Positions 44,694 through 55,542 are shown, counted from the first letter of the stretch. The stretch is 64,000 nucleotides of DNA from Kitasatospora papulosa (GCF_000717245.1 NZ_JNYQ01000002.1:1-64000), one strand, 5' to 3'. The notes: generated by a model from the letters alone, not told the origin. Numbers and translations: made by a program.

Positions 44694-46012
44694 GGCGGCT
44701 GGCCCTGCGGACCGGCGTCCGCTGGAAGATCAGCATCGCGATCGCCGCCGTCGGCGCTCTGATCGCGCTGACCCTGAGCCTCGTCGTCCACAACGCGGCC
44801 CGCGTCTCGATGCTGGAGAACGCCCGAGAGGTGCAGCTGGAGCGGCTGCTGTTCGCGCAGCGGCTGTACGAGGCGGGGAGCACGCAGAAGCCGTCGCCGA
44901 AGTTCGGCGCCAAGATCAACGACCCCTCGCTCCCGGCCGGCCTGCGCGAACAGATGCGGGAGAACCGGCGCGCCACCCATGTCGACGAGTACGCGGACGG
45001 GGTTCCCGACGTCTGGGCGGCCGTGCCGCTCGCCAACGGCGACGTCCTGTCGCTGCACACCCGGTTCGCCGACCGCAGCTCCATGATCATGGGCGACCTC
45101 GACCGGGCCCTGGTCATCGGCTCGGTCTCGGTCGTCTTCGGCGGTTGCGCGCTGGGCGTCCTGATCGGCGGCCAGCTGTCCCGGAGACTGCGCAAGGCGG
45201 CGGCAGCCGCGGGCAAGGTCGCCCAGGGCAACACGGAGGTACGGGTGCGGGAGGCCGTCGGCGGGGTCGTACGGGACGAGACCGACGAGCTGGCACGGGC
45301 CGTGGACGCGCTCACGGACGCGCTGAACGAGCGGATCGAGGCGGAGCGCCGGGTGACCGCCGACATCGCCCATGAGCTGCGCACCCCGGTGACCGGGCTG
45401 CTCACGGCGGCCGAGCTGCTGCCCCCGGGCCGCCCGACGGAACTCGTACGGGACCGGGCCCAGGCGATGCGGACCCTGGTCGAGGACGTCCTGGAGGTGG
45501 CCAGGCTGGACAGCGCCTCGGAGCGTGCGGAGCTGCAGGAGCTGCCGCTCGGCGAGTTCGTCGGCCGGCGGGTCCGGCTGCTGGACCCGGAGATCACGGT
45601 GTGCGTGCTGCACGAGTCCTGGGTGTCCACCGATCCCCGGCGGCTGGAACGCATCCTGGGCAACCTGTTGGGGAACGCCGCCAAGCACGGGGCAGGCCCG
45701 GTCGAGGTCACGGTCGAGGGCCGGGTGGTCCGGGTCCGCGACCACGGGCCCGGTTTCCCCGAGGCCCTGCTCCAGGAGGGGCCGAGCCGCTTCCGTACCG
45801 GCAGCACTGACCGGGCGGGACGCGGCCACGGTCTCGGCCTGACCATCGCCGCGGGGCAGGCGCGGGTCCTGGGGGCCAGGCTGACCTTCCGCAACGCGGG
45901 GCCCGCCGGGGGCGCCGACGGCACGGGCGGGGCGGTCGCCGTGCTGTGGCTGCCCGAGCACGCGCCGACGAACACCGGGAGTTTCCCCGTCCTGCCGCCG
46001 GGCCCGGGCTGA
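44690..46012 (+). CDS. cseC: Sensor histidine kinase CseC
   Basis: The protein has 440 residues. Two membrane helices (about 14-34 and 142-162) enclose an extracellular domain of about 105 residues, followed by HAMP, a dimerisation domain with His228 in DIAHELRTP, and a HATPase domain (GNLLGNAAKHGAG, VRDHGPGFP, GHGLGLTI). It senses envelope damage and phosphorylates CseB. The coupling to cseB is ATGA. Transcription should end at the hairpin at 46099. Confidence 0.93.
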   Translation: MRRLALRTGVRWKISIAIAAVGALIALTLSLVVHNAARVSMLENAREVQLERLLFAQRLYEAGSTQKPSPKFGAKINDPSLPAGLREQMRENRRATHVDEYADGVPDVWAAVPLANGDVLSLHTRFADRSSMIMGDLDRALVIGSVSVVFGGCALGVLIGGQLSRRLRKAAAAAGKVAQGNTEVRVREAVGGVVRDETDELARAVDALTDALNERIEAERRVTADIAHELRTPVTGLLTAAELLPPGRPTELVRDRAQAMRTLVEDVLEVARLDSASERAELQELPLGEFVGRRVRLLDPEITVCVLHESWVSTDPRRLERILGNLLGNAAKHGAGPVEVTVEGRVVRVRDHGPGFPEALLQEGPSRFRTGSTDRAGRGHGLGLTIAAGQARVLGARLTFRNAGPAGGADGTGGAVAVLWLPEHAPTNTGSFPVLPPGPG

Positions 46013-46027
46013 GAAGCCGAACCGGGA

Positions 46028-46093
46028 CCGAGGGCTCGGAGCGGCCGGCACCGGTACCGAGGGCTTGGAGCGGCGCCGAGGGCATGGAGCGGC
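46028..46093. repeat. Three imperfect 18-bp tandem repeats
   Basis: Copies of CCGAGGGCNTGGAGCGGC, with small changes, lie at 46028-46045, 46057-46074 and 46076-46093, directly after the cseC stop. They are a local duplication in a spacer and have no evident function. Confidence 0.6.
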
Positions 46094-46098
46094 CGGGA

Positions 46099-46143
46099 AC
46101 GACGACCGGCCCCGGAGCATCTCGCCCCGGGGCCGGTCGTCGT
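46099..46143. terminator. Bidirectional terminator between cseC and the MFS pump
   Basis: Perfect 17-bp arms (46099-46115 and 46127-46143) around an 11-nt loop lie between the convergent genes ending at 46012 and 46173. Confidence 0.85.
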
Positions 46144-46172
46144 GTCCGGACCGTACCGCGCCCCTGGTCCGC

Positions 46173-47762
46173 TCAGACGGCCTGCGACTCCATGGCCGAC
46201 GGCCGGCCCGCCGGCGCCGTTCCGTCGCCGTCCTCGGACGCTCCGGGCTTCGCCGTGCCGCGCAGCGGGACCTCCTTGACGAACAGCGCGGCCACCAGGG
46301 CCACCACCGCGACAGAGCCGCCCACCAGGAACGCGATGTGCGTCCCCGAGGCCACGGCGTACTCGTACGCCCCACGCACGGCGTCGGGCAGCTTCGCCAG
46401 GCTGGAGGCGTCGAGCTGCGCGGACTTCTCCGTGGCCCCGCCGCCACCGCGCGCCGCCATCTCGTCCTGCACCCGCCCGGTGAACAGCGCGCCCATGATC
46501 GCGACACCGAAGGAGCTGCCGAGCGTGCGGAAGAGGGTGGTCGCGGACGAGGCGACGCCCATGTCCTTGAGCTCGACGCTGTTCTGCGCGACGAGCATCG
46601 TGATCTGCATCAGGAAACCCATGCCCGCGCCGAGCACCGCCATGTAGACGCCTGAGGTGAAGCGTGTGGTGCCGGTGTCCATGGTGGCGAGGAGGAACAG
46701 GCCCGCGACCATGAGGATGCTGCCCAGGATCGGGAAGATCTTGTACTTTCCGGTACTCGTCGTGACCCGGCCCGCGACGAGCGAGACGATCATCATCGCG
46801 AGCAGCATCGGCAGGAGCAGCAGCCCGGAGTTGGTGGCGGACGCTCCCTGGACCGTCTGCTGGTAGAGCGGGAGGAAGAGCACCGCTCCGAACATCACGA
46901 AGCCGGCCATGAAGCCGACCACCGACATCAGGCTGAAGTTGCGGTTGCGGAAGATGTGCAGCGGCATGATCGGTTCGGCGGCCTTGGTCTCGACGAAGAC
47001 GAAGCCGACGAGGGAGGCCACGCCGAGCGCGATGAGCTCCATGATCACGGCCGAGTCCCAGGCGTACTCCGAACCGCCCCAGGTGGTGACCAGCACGATC
47101 GCGGTGATGCCCACGGTGAGAAGCGCGGCACCCAGGTAGTCGATCTTCGCCTCGGACCGCTCCTTGCGGGGCAGGTGCAGCACCGTGGTGACCATGGCCA
47201 GCGCGATCGCGCCCAGCGGGAGGTTGATGTAGAAGCTCCAGCGCCAGCCCAGGTGGTCGGTGATCGCGCCGCCGACCAGCGGTCCGCCGATCATGGCGAA
47301 CGCCATCACGCCGGCCATCATGCCCTGGTACTTGCCGCGCTCACGGGGAGGCACGAGGTCGCCGAGGATGGCCATGACGCCGACCATCAGACCGCCGGCC
47401 CCGAGGCCCTGGACCGCGCGGAATCCGATCAGCTGACCCATGTCCTGGGCCATTCCGCTGAGGACCGAGCCGACCAGGAAGACCACGATGGACGTGAGGA
47501 AGATGCCCTTGCGTCCGTACAGGTCGCCGAGCTTTCCCCAGATGGGGGTGGAGGCGGCGGTGGCCAGGGTGTAGGACGTGACCACCCAGGACAGGTGCTC
47601 CAGGCCACCGAGGTCGCCGACGATCGTCGGCATCGCGGTGCCCACGATGAGGTTGTCCAGCATGGCCAGCAGCATCGTGATCATCAGCGCGAGAACCACC
47701 ACCCTGACGCTGCGTGTGCGCGGCTCGGCCGGGCCGGCCGCCGCCTTCTTCGGTTCTGCCAT
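46173..47762 (-). CDS. DHA2-family MFS drug efflux pump (14 membrane helices)
   Basis: The protein has 529 residues. Motif A-like GKLGDLYGRKGIF and motif C-like GVMAFAMIGGPLVGG with the QacA/EmrB topology of about 14 helices identify a proton-driven multidrug exporter. A soluble C-terminal tail of about 25 residues follows. The divergent TetR at 47894 and the paired operator between them indicate induction by a ligand of that repressor. It is not part of the NRPS/PKS cluster. Confidence 0.92.
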   Translation of the reverse strand: MAEPKKAAAGPAEPRTRSVRVVVLALMITMLLAMLDNLIVGTAMPTIVGDLGGLEHLSWVVTSYTLATAASTPIWGKLGDLYGRKGIFLTSIVVFLVGSVLSGMAQDMGQLIGFRAVQGLGAGGLMVGVMAILGDLVPPRERGKYQGMMAGVMAFAMIGGPLVGGAITDHLGWRWSFYINLPLGAIALAMVTTVLHLPRKERSEAKIDYLGAALLTVGITAIVLVTTWGGSEYAWDSAVIMELIALGVASLVGFVFVETKAAEPIMPLHIFRNRNFSLMSVVGFMAGFVMFGAVLFLPLYQQTVQGASATNSGLLLLPMLLAMMIVSLVAGRVTTSTGKYKIFPILGSILMVAGLFLLATMDTGTTRFTSGVYMAVLGAGMGFLMQITMLVAQNSVELKDMGVASSATTLFRTLGSSFGVAIMGALFTGRVQDEMAARGGGGATEKSAQLDASSLAKLPDAVRGAYEYAVASGTHIAFLVGGSVAVVALVAALFVKEVPLRGTAKPGASEDGDGTAPAGRPSAMESQAV

Positions 47763-47807
47763 GTCGTCTACCCCTGATCCCCTGGTGTCCGGTCCACCGA
47801 CCCGACG

Positions 47808-47877
47808 CTTACTTGTCGCCCGGCTAGTTAGCTATGCTGAGGAAAGTAGACCCGTAACTAGCCGGGCGTCAAGTAAG
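47808..47877. promoter_or_regulatory. Paired operator for the divergent TetR/MFS genes
   Basis: A 23-bp sequence at 47808-47830 recurs inverted at 47855-47877 with one mismatch and a 24-bp spacer. Each copy has imperfect internal symmetry (ACTTG...CTAGT). The placement, covering both divergent promoters, fits a TetR repressor controlling itself and the pump. Confidence 0.75.
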
Positions 47878-47893
47878 TTCTTGGGAGAGTCGC

Positions 47894-48478
47894 ATGGGCA
47901 GCACGCCGCAACCGCGCCGGGGCAACACCCGCCAGCGCATTCAGGACGTCGCCCTGGAACTCTTCGCGGAACAGGGGTACGAGAAGACGTCCCTCCGCGA
48001 GATCGCCGAGCGGCTGCAGGTCACCAAGGCGGCGCTCTACTACCACTTCAAGACCAAGGACGACATCCTCAGCGGGATCTTCGAGGACCTGAACCGGCCG
48101 GTCGAGGAGCTTCTGGAGTGGGGCAGGGAGCAGCCCCGCACGCTGGAGACCAAGAAGGAGATCCTTGTCCGCTACAGCGAGGCGCTCAAGGCGGCCGCGC
48201 CGCTCTTCGTCTTCATGCAGGAGAACCAGGCGGCGGTACGCGATCTGAGCGTCGGCCCCACCATGAAGCAGCGGGTCGTCGCCCTGGTGGACCTGATCAA
48301 GGAACCGGACGCCCCGCTGACGGACCAGGTGCGGTGCTTCACCGCGCTCTTCGCGATGCACGCCGGAATGATGGCCCTCAGGGACGCCGAAGGCGACCCC
48401 GAGGAGAAGCGCGAGGCTGCTCTCGAGGTCGCCATCGAACTGGTGACCAAGGCCCATGACCCGGGGCCCACCGCCTAG
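47894..48478 (+). CDS. TetR family repressor of the MFS pump
   Basis: The protein has 194 residues. The N-terminal helix-turn-helix is RQRIQDVALELFAEQGYEKT followed by LREIAERLQVTKAALYYHFK. The C-terminal domain has the acidic/helical pattern of ligand-binding TetR regulators. It is divergent from the pump gene with 131 bp between them and the paired operator in the middle, which supports local regulation. Confidence 0.93.
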   Translation: MGSTPQPRRGNTRQRIQDVALELFAEQGYEKTSLREIAERLQVTKAALYYHFKTKDDILSGIFEDLNRPVEELLEWGREQPRTLETKKEILVRYSEALKAAAPLFVFMQENQAAVRDLSVGPTMKQRVVALVDLIKEPDAPLTDQVRCFTALFAMHAGMMALRDAEGDPEEKREAALEVAIELVTKAHDPGPTA

Positions 48479-48495
48479 CGGCTACGGGGTGCGCG

Positions 48496-49218
48496 TCAGA
48501 TGTGGACGTGCACGGAGTTCAGGTAGGAGACCGGGTTGATCGCCGAGCCGTAGTTGGCGGTGGTCCGGATCTCGAAGTGCAGGTGCGGGCCGCTGGAGTT
48601 TCCGGTGTTGCCGGACAGGCCGATCTTCTCACCGGTCTTCACGCGGTCGCCGATCTTGACGTCGATCTTCGACAGGTGCGCGTACTGCGAGTACTTGCCG
48701 TTGGCGTGCTTGATCACGATGGCGTTGCCGTACGCGGGACCGTCGCCGCCGCCGTTCGGGCCGGCCTTGACGACGCGGCCGGTGTGCGCGGCCTCGACCT
48801 TGGTACCGATCGGCACCGCGAAGTCCTGACCGGAGTGCTTGCTGGCCCAGCGGTCGCCGCCGGTGCCGTAGGTGGCGCTCAGCACGTACTTGTTGACCGG
48901 GGCCTCCCAGGAGGCGGCCTTCTTCTTCGCAGCCGCCTTCTTCTTGGCGGCGGCCTTCTTCTCGGCCTCGGCCTTCTCGGCCTTGCTCATCTTCGCCTTC
49001 TCGGCGGCCTTGCTCTGGGCGGTCGCCTGCTGGGCGACGGAGTTGGCGGTGGCCGCGCCGGCGAGGGCCGCGGTGTCCGCGGTGCCCGTCGTGCCGGACG
49101 CGAACGCCGCGCCCGCGCCGAACACCATCGACGCACCCAGGCCGGCGGCCACGACGGCGCCACTGACGCGGGACATGGACGGGCGGCGGGAGTGCTGGAA
49201 CGTAACGCGCTTCGACAT
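48496..49218 (-). CDS. Secreted M23 family peptidoglycan endopeptidase
   Basis: The protein has 240 residues from ATG 49218 (GGAGG 10 nt upstream). A Sec signal peptide ends near AGAAFASG. A Lys/Ala/Glu-rich region of about 55 residues, probably coiled coil, links it to the LytM domain. Zinc ligands are His and Asp in HSGQDFAVP and His in PHLHFEI, so the enzyme should be active. It would cleave peptide cross-links in the wall. A long leader region lies upstream. Confidence 0.92.
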   Translation of the reverse strand: MSKRVTFQHSRRPSMSRVSGAVVAAGLGASMVFGAGAAFASGTTGTADTAALAGAATANSVAQQATAQSKAAEKAKMSKAEKAEAEKKAAAKKKAAAKKKAASWEAPVNKYVLSATYGTGGDRWASKHSGQDFAVPIGTKVEAAHTGRVVKAGPNGGGDGPAYGNAIVIKHANGKYSQYAHLSKIDVKIGDRVKTGEKIGLSGNTGNSSGPHLHFEIRTTANYGSAINPVSYLNSVHVHI

Positions 49219-50126
49219 GCGGGGAGAACCTCCGGGGTGACTGGACCCGGTGCTCGACCGGGCTTGCTCCACCTTGGTAACCCGCACCCCCCAGAACACT
49301 CAAACACCCCATCTACGAACAAAAGCCGTAGTCGAGGTGCCGGGAATTGTCCGCAGCGGGCGGGCTCGGAGGCCACGGAAGATCTTGGCGAGGATTTACA
49401 CGAAGCGGGTTTAACCGCAGCTCGAAACGCATCGTTCCTGGATACAGCGCCTCAAAAGACTCATATCGCCCCAAACAGCAAAAGTCTCACCGTGAGGGGG
49501 CCGAAGGTCCCTCGACCGGCCACGGCGACTTCTCCTAAGGCTGCTAGTAGGCCTCTCAGGGCCTGTGCGCCTTGTCACCGCCGGTGGGTCCGAAGCCTGC
49601 CCGTTTCGGGACCTTCGGCCCTGCGGTCCGATCTCCCCGACCCGCGTGTTGCCCGGCCCACCGGGGCGGAGGACACACGGCGTCATCCCGGCAGGGCGCC
49701 CGGCCGGCTCGGACAGGGAAGCCCCGGCGGGAGTCCCCGCGGTGCGGCTGCGGGCGCCCTGGGCGGCGCCTGTCCCGGCCCACGGTCGGCAGGAGCGGCT
49801 GGGCCTCGGCCCACGGCCCCGAAACCCGGTCGGCCGGACCGGTCCCGCCGGCTCGCCACCGCACGAGCCCCCGTCGGCCGACGGAACAGGCAGCGAAGCC
49901 GGGTCGGGCGCTCCGGGGGGCTGCGTCGCTGGACGCGGGGCCTGCGGACGGGACGCACGCTCCGGACGCCGGCCACCTCCCGCGCCGTCGAGGCCGGGGC
50001 CGTCGGGTGATGCCGTGCGGCGCGCCCGTAGGAAGCTCCTGGCACCCGTACAGGCGTCCCCGGAGCCCTCACCGGACCCCGGGGCACCGGCTCCACCCAC
50101 CTCGCCGACGGGAACCGGCACGGGAA
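49219..50126. other. Long spacer between the M23 peptidase and clpC
   Basis: About 900 bp separate the peptidase start from the clpC terminator. The part near the peptidase contains a small hairpin (49246-49262) and AT-richer sequence likely to hold its promoter. Several open frames exist on both strands, but they encode low-complexity Arg/Pro/Gly-rich sequence and weak codon bias, so I do not call genes. A possible structured RNA at 49499-49620 is listed separately. Confidence 0.55.
49499..49620. ncRNA. Possible structured RNA (strand unknown)
   Basis: Perfect 13-bp arms at 49499-49511 and 49608-49620 enclose about 96 nt. Inside are nested short stems, AAGGC with GCCTT and AGGCC with GGCCT, so the whole could fold as one rod-like or branched RNA of about 122 nt. 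No known RNA family is recognised, and in GC-rich DNA chance stems are frequent. Confidence 0.25.
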
Positions 50127-50168
50127 AAGGGGCTGCCCCGGACCGAAACCGGTCCGGGGCAGCCCCTT
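50127..50168 (-). terminator. Terminator of clpC
   Basis: An 18-bp perfect stem (50127-50144 with 50151-50168), extended by one inner pair, lies 22 bp past the clpC stop. On the clpC strand it is followed by TTTT, so it resembles a true intrinsic terminator. Confidence 0.85.
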
Positions 50169-50190
50169 GAACGCTCAGGCGTCAGGCGCC

Positions 50191-52716
<2,526 letters not shown>

Positions 52717-53156
52717 CGTTAATCGCTCCTCAGAGCGGTCAGGCAGTAAGGGGTCGGTCCCCTCCCTGTCCTTCCGCAGCTTAGTCCCGCAAGCGGGGAC
52801 CGCTCATTTCAACTGCCGACACCCGGCCCTGCTTCCCGGGGGTTCTCCCGCCCCGAACGCCGACAACTGCTCCAACCCGATGGTGCGAGACGATGTTCCC
52901 GCAGGCCAGGCAGATAGCCCTTTCGCCAGTACGCCGATGGCGAACGTGAGACGTTTTTGCCCGCGTGTCGCCCCTTCCCACTAGGGATGTCTTACCCGCA
53001 CCCACCGACAGTCCATGCGGCGCACCCCCGTTTCCTCCGCTACGGGCGAACAACTTCGTGCCGGCGGATGCTTCCGTACGCCCCCGCGGCGAGCACGCAG
53101 AGCGGCGAACGGGAGACGTTGCGTAACCCAGGGCCCGGTTCGGCGGTTCATCGGAC
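52717..53156. other. Divergent spacer upstream of clpC
   Basis: This 440-bp spacer separates clpC from the small gene at 53157. It contains the ClgR-like site at 52928 and the promoter region for clpC. I found no coding frame or other repeat that I can support. Confidence 0.6.
52928..52945 (-). promoter_or_regulatory. ClgR-like operator upstream of clpC
   Basis: The sequence AGTACGCCGATGGCGAAC fits every position of the ClgR consensus WNNWCGCYNANRGCGWWS known from Corynebacterium. It lies 212 bp upstream of the clpC start. ClgR activates clp genes in actinobacteria, including Streptomyces, so the placement is meaningful. Confidence 0.65.
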
Positions 53157-53741
53157 ATGGCTACCCTCGTCCCGCCTCCCCGCTCGTCGCCGGAACACGA
53201 CGACTGCGCGCAGTGGTACGCCCGCGAACTCGGCTGGGCCACGACGGGCACGTCGCCGGTGCGCCTGCTGACGGGGCTGCGCTTCGACGTGCTGGAACTG
53301 CCGGCCGCAGCTGGTCACGCGGCGCTGAGCCGGGTCGGCCGGACCGGTCCGGTGGCGGTGGCAGGGCAGCGGATGCGGCTACTGGTGGCCGCGGGCAGCG
53401 CCGACGAGGTGCCCGGTCTGCTCGACTGGCTGGAGTGGGGCGGAATCGATCTCGACCTGTCCGCCGTCGGTACCGGCGGGCACATCGACGCCCCGGTGCC
53501 GCCGGGCTGGACGGCGAGCTCGCCGGGGGCCGCGGTCTGGCTGCGGCCCCCCGGACCGTGCCGGGAGGCGGAACGATCCCTCCCGGCCCTCGGCGGCTTC
53601 GGGAGCAGCGGTGGGGATGCTCCCGATCTCGTACGACTCGTGGACGCGGCGGCCACCGAATGCCACCGGGTCAGGCTCGCACATGCCCGGAATCACCTGT
53701 GGGCGCATCAGCCGACAGGTCAGCCGTTGGCCTTCTCGTAA
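53157..53741 (+). CDS. Conserved protein of unknown function, weakly primase/polymerase-like
   Basis: The protein has 194 residues. The segments WYARELGWATTG and LLTGLRFDVLELPAAAG recall the N-terminal part of actinobacterial prim-pol domains, but the catalytic acidic residues are not evident, so the similarity may only be structural. The C-terminal part is HARNHLWAHQPTGQP. It is divergent from clpC and its last 22 bases overlap the 3' end of lsr2 in a tail-to-tail manner. Confidence 0.7.
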   Translation: MATLVPPPRSSPEHDDCAQWYARELGWATTGTSPVRLLTGLRFDVLELPAAAGHAALSRVGRTGPVAVAGQRMRLLVAAGSADEVPGLLDWLEWGGIDLDLSAVGTGGHIDAPVPPGWTASSPGAAVWLRPPGPCREAERSLPALGGFGSSGGDAPDLVRLVDAAATECHRVRLAHARNHLWAHQPTGQPLAFS

Positions 53742-54055
53742 GCCTCGCGGATCTCGGCGGGAACGCGGCCACGGTCATTCACGTTGTGGCCGTTCTCGCG
53801 CGCCCACCGGCGGATCTCGGCCGTGTCCTTGTTGCCACCGGAAACGGCGCGGCCCTTGCCGCGGCCGGTCGCGGCACGGCCACCGGTACGACGCCCGCTC
53901 TTGGTGTAGGGCTCAAGAAGACCACGGAGCTTGTCCGCGTTGGTCGTGGTGAGGTCGATCTCGTACGTCTTGCCATCCAGAGCGAACGTCACGGTCTCGT
54001 CCGCCTCGCCACCGTCGAGGTCATCAACAAGAAGGACCTGAACCTTCTGTGCCAC
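53720..54055 (-). CDS. lsr2: Nucleoid-associated protein Lsr2
   Basis: The protein has 111 residues. The N-terminal oligomerisation part is AQKVQVLLVDDLDGGEADET; the C-terminal DNA-binding part is EIRRWARENGHNVNDRGRVP, with the minor-groove hook R-G-R near NDRGR. Lsr2 silences AT-rich and horizontally acquired DNA in actinobacteria. I chose GTG 54055, which gives the standard start and has AGGAAA upstream. An ATG at 54070 would add five residues. Confidence 0.96.
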   Translation of the reverse strand: MAQKVQVLLVDDLDGGEADETVTFALDGKTYEIDLTTTNADKLRGLLEPYTKSGRRTGGRAATGRGKGRAVSGGNKDTAEIRRWARENGHNVNDRGRVPAEIREAYEKANG

Positions 54056-54199
54056 CGGATTTCCTTTCATCGAAAATGCAGTACGCGGAAAGGAAACCGC
54101 TTTTCCCCGGAAAACACAAACCCCTGGGAGAGGTTCAGGAGCGCAAGAACACGGGAAACATGCGCGATTCGGACATAGGGTTCCGGCGCCTTCCGCCGT

Positions 54200-54817
54200 T
54201 CACAGGTGCAGAAGCATCCGGCTGTTGCCCAAGGTGTTCGGCTTCACTCGTTCGAGACCCAGGAACTCGGCGACACCCTCGTCATAGGAACGCAGCAGCT
54301 CGCTGTAGACATCTCCGTCGACCGGCGTCTCTCCGATCTCGGTGAAGCCGTGCGCGGCGAAGAAGTCGACTTCGAACGTGAGACAGAAAACCCGGCGGAC
54401 GCCGAGCCAGCGCGCGGTCTGCAAGAGCTTGTCCAGGACCTGGTGTCCTACTCCTGATCCCTTGATGCCGTTGTCGACGGCGAGCGTACGGACCTCGGCC
54501 AGGTCTTCCCACATCACGTGGAGTGCGCCGCAGCCGATGACACGGGCGTCCTCGTCACGTTCGGCGACCCAGAACTCCTGGATGTCCTCGTAAAGAGTCA
54601 CCGTCGCTTTGTCGAGCAGGATGCCCTGGGAGACGTAGCCGTCGAGGAGTCCGCGGACGGACGCCACATCACTCGTCCTGGCACGGCGGACGGTGATGGC
54701 CGGCCTATTTGCCGACGGGCCGGTATGAACATCTGCGCGAGATCGGGTTTCCGGCTCGCTATGCGCTCCTGTTTGCGACTCGGCACGGGGCTCGGTTTGC
54801 GACTGCTCTGAGGACAT
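54200..54817 (-). CDS. GNAT N-acetyltransferase, probable amino-acid N-acetyltransferase
   Basis: The protein has 205 residues. A disordered N-terminal tail of about 38 residues precedes a GNAT fold: VRRARTSDVASVRGLLDGYV, then VIGCGALHVMWEDLAEVRTL and the acetyl-CoA loop GSGVGHQVLDKLL. The wording of LAEVRTLAV and RRVFCLTFEVDFFAAHGF is typical of ArgA-like N-acetylglutamate synthases in actinobacteria. Its position beside lsr2 fits the chromosome backbone. Role in arginine synthesis is likely but not proven. Confidence 0.85.
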   Translation of the reverse strand: MSSEQSQTEPRAESQTGAHSEPETRSRADVHTGPSANRPAITVRRARTSDVASVRGLLDGYVSQGILLDKATVTLYEDIQEFWVAERDEDARVIGCGALHVMWEDLAEVRTLAVDNGIKGSGVGHQVLDKLLQTARWLGVRRVFCLTFEVDFFAAHGFTEIGETPVDGDVYSELLRSYDEGVAEFLGLERVKPNTLGNSRMLLHL

Positions 54818-54826
54818 CCCCCGACG

Positions 54827-55261
54827 CTATCGCCCGCTCTCCGACGGCGCTTCATCGGCTGCGGTCGTCCCGTCGGACCCGTTACCGGCCGGTTCCGGGA
54901 AGGTGGGCGCCACGACACGCATCGCATCCCGAAGGGCTTCACGCTGCTCGGCGGACATCATGCCGAAGAAGGCGACCAGTGCGGCAGCCGGGTTGTCGCT
55001 CTGCGCCCAGGCTTCGTTCATCAGTGCGGCCGCGTATGCGGCGCGGGTGGAGACCGCCGTATATCGATATGCCCGGCCGTCGACTTCCCGGCGGACCCAG
55101 CCCTTCTGATGGAGATTGTCCATAACCGTCATCACGGTCGTGTATGCGATGGACCGCTCCTGTTGAAGGTCCTCGAGAACTTCCCGCACGGTGACCGGGC
55201 GGTTCCATTGCCAGACCCGTGTCATCACGGTGTCTTCCAGCTCTCCCAATTGGCGGGGCAC
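54827..55261 (-). CDS. BlaI/MecI family transcriptional regulator
   Basis: The protein has 144 residues. A winged helix is visible in LGELEDTVMTRVWQWNRPVT, then AYTTVMTVMDNLHQKGWVRR and GRAYRYTAV; the dimerisation helices follow. These repressors usually control a gene for an M56 membrane protease (BlaR1-like). None is seen next to it, so the partner may lie elsewhere. It ends 9 bp before the acetyltransferase start and may be co-transcribed with it. Confidence 0.9.
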   Translation of the reverse strand: MPRQLGELEDTVMTRVWQWNRPVTVREVLEDLQQERSIAYTTVMTVMDNLHQKGWVRREVDGRAYRYTAVSTRAAYAAALMNEAWAQSDNPAAALVAFFGMMSAEQREALRDAMRVVAPTFPEPAGNGSDGTTAADEAPSESGR

Positions 55262-55311
55262 ACCGCCACCTTAGTGCCAGATGTCTGGAATGGGATGATT
55301 CCGGGACGACA

Positions 55312-55348
55312 GAAGGGCGCACGGCTCCGGTGGAGCCGTGCGCCCTTC
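55312..55348. terminator. Perfect hairpin terminator
   Basis: A 17-bp perfect stem (55312-55328 with 55332-55348) with a 3-nt loop ends the minus-strand gene at 55363 and separates it from the BlaI-like gene. Confidence 0.8.
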
Positions 55349-55362
55349 GTACGCGGTCCGGG

Positions 55363-55542
55363 TCAGACGCCCTCGGGCCGCGGGGCCTGCTTGGCCAGCT
55401 CTGCACGGGCGAGCGCCGCGTCCACCGCGGCGTCCTCCTTGGCCTTGTTCGGGCCGCCCTGGCTCTTGATGATCGTCCTGACGAGGCCGATGAAGAAGAC
55501 GGCCATCACCACGGGGGGAACGAGCGCGGATACGTAGTCCAT
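55363..55542 (-). CDS. Small single-pass membrane protein
   Basis: The protein has 59 residues from ATG 55542. One hydrophobic helix (LVPPVVMAVFFIGLVRTII) near the N-terminus is followed by a charged helix (KAKEDAAVDAALARAELAK). The architecture is that of a small Streptomyces membrane protein of unknown role. The stop is followed by a good terminator, which supports a real gene. Confidence 0.75.
   Translation of the reverse strand: MDYVSALVPPVVMAVFFIGLVRTIIKSQGGPNKAKEDAAVDAALARAELAKQAPRPEGV

Noticed and set aside
48496..49299. Longer M23 start at 49299
   Set aside because: The extra residues precede a normal signal peptide and break it. ATG 49218 has GGAGG and gives a proper Sec signal.
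49219..49330. c-di-AMP (ydaO-type) riboswitch in the M23 peptidase leader
   Set aside because: Cell-wall hydrolase genes in Streptomyces often carry one and disA is in the window, so I looked for it. The conserved core segments known for that class are not visible on either strand.
49411..50121. 236-codon minus-strand frame between the M23 gene and clpC
   Set aside because: The translation is Arg/Pro/Gly-rich without domain, codon bias is weak, and the frame runs into the possible structured RNA.
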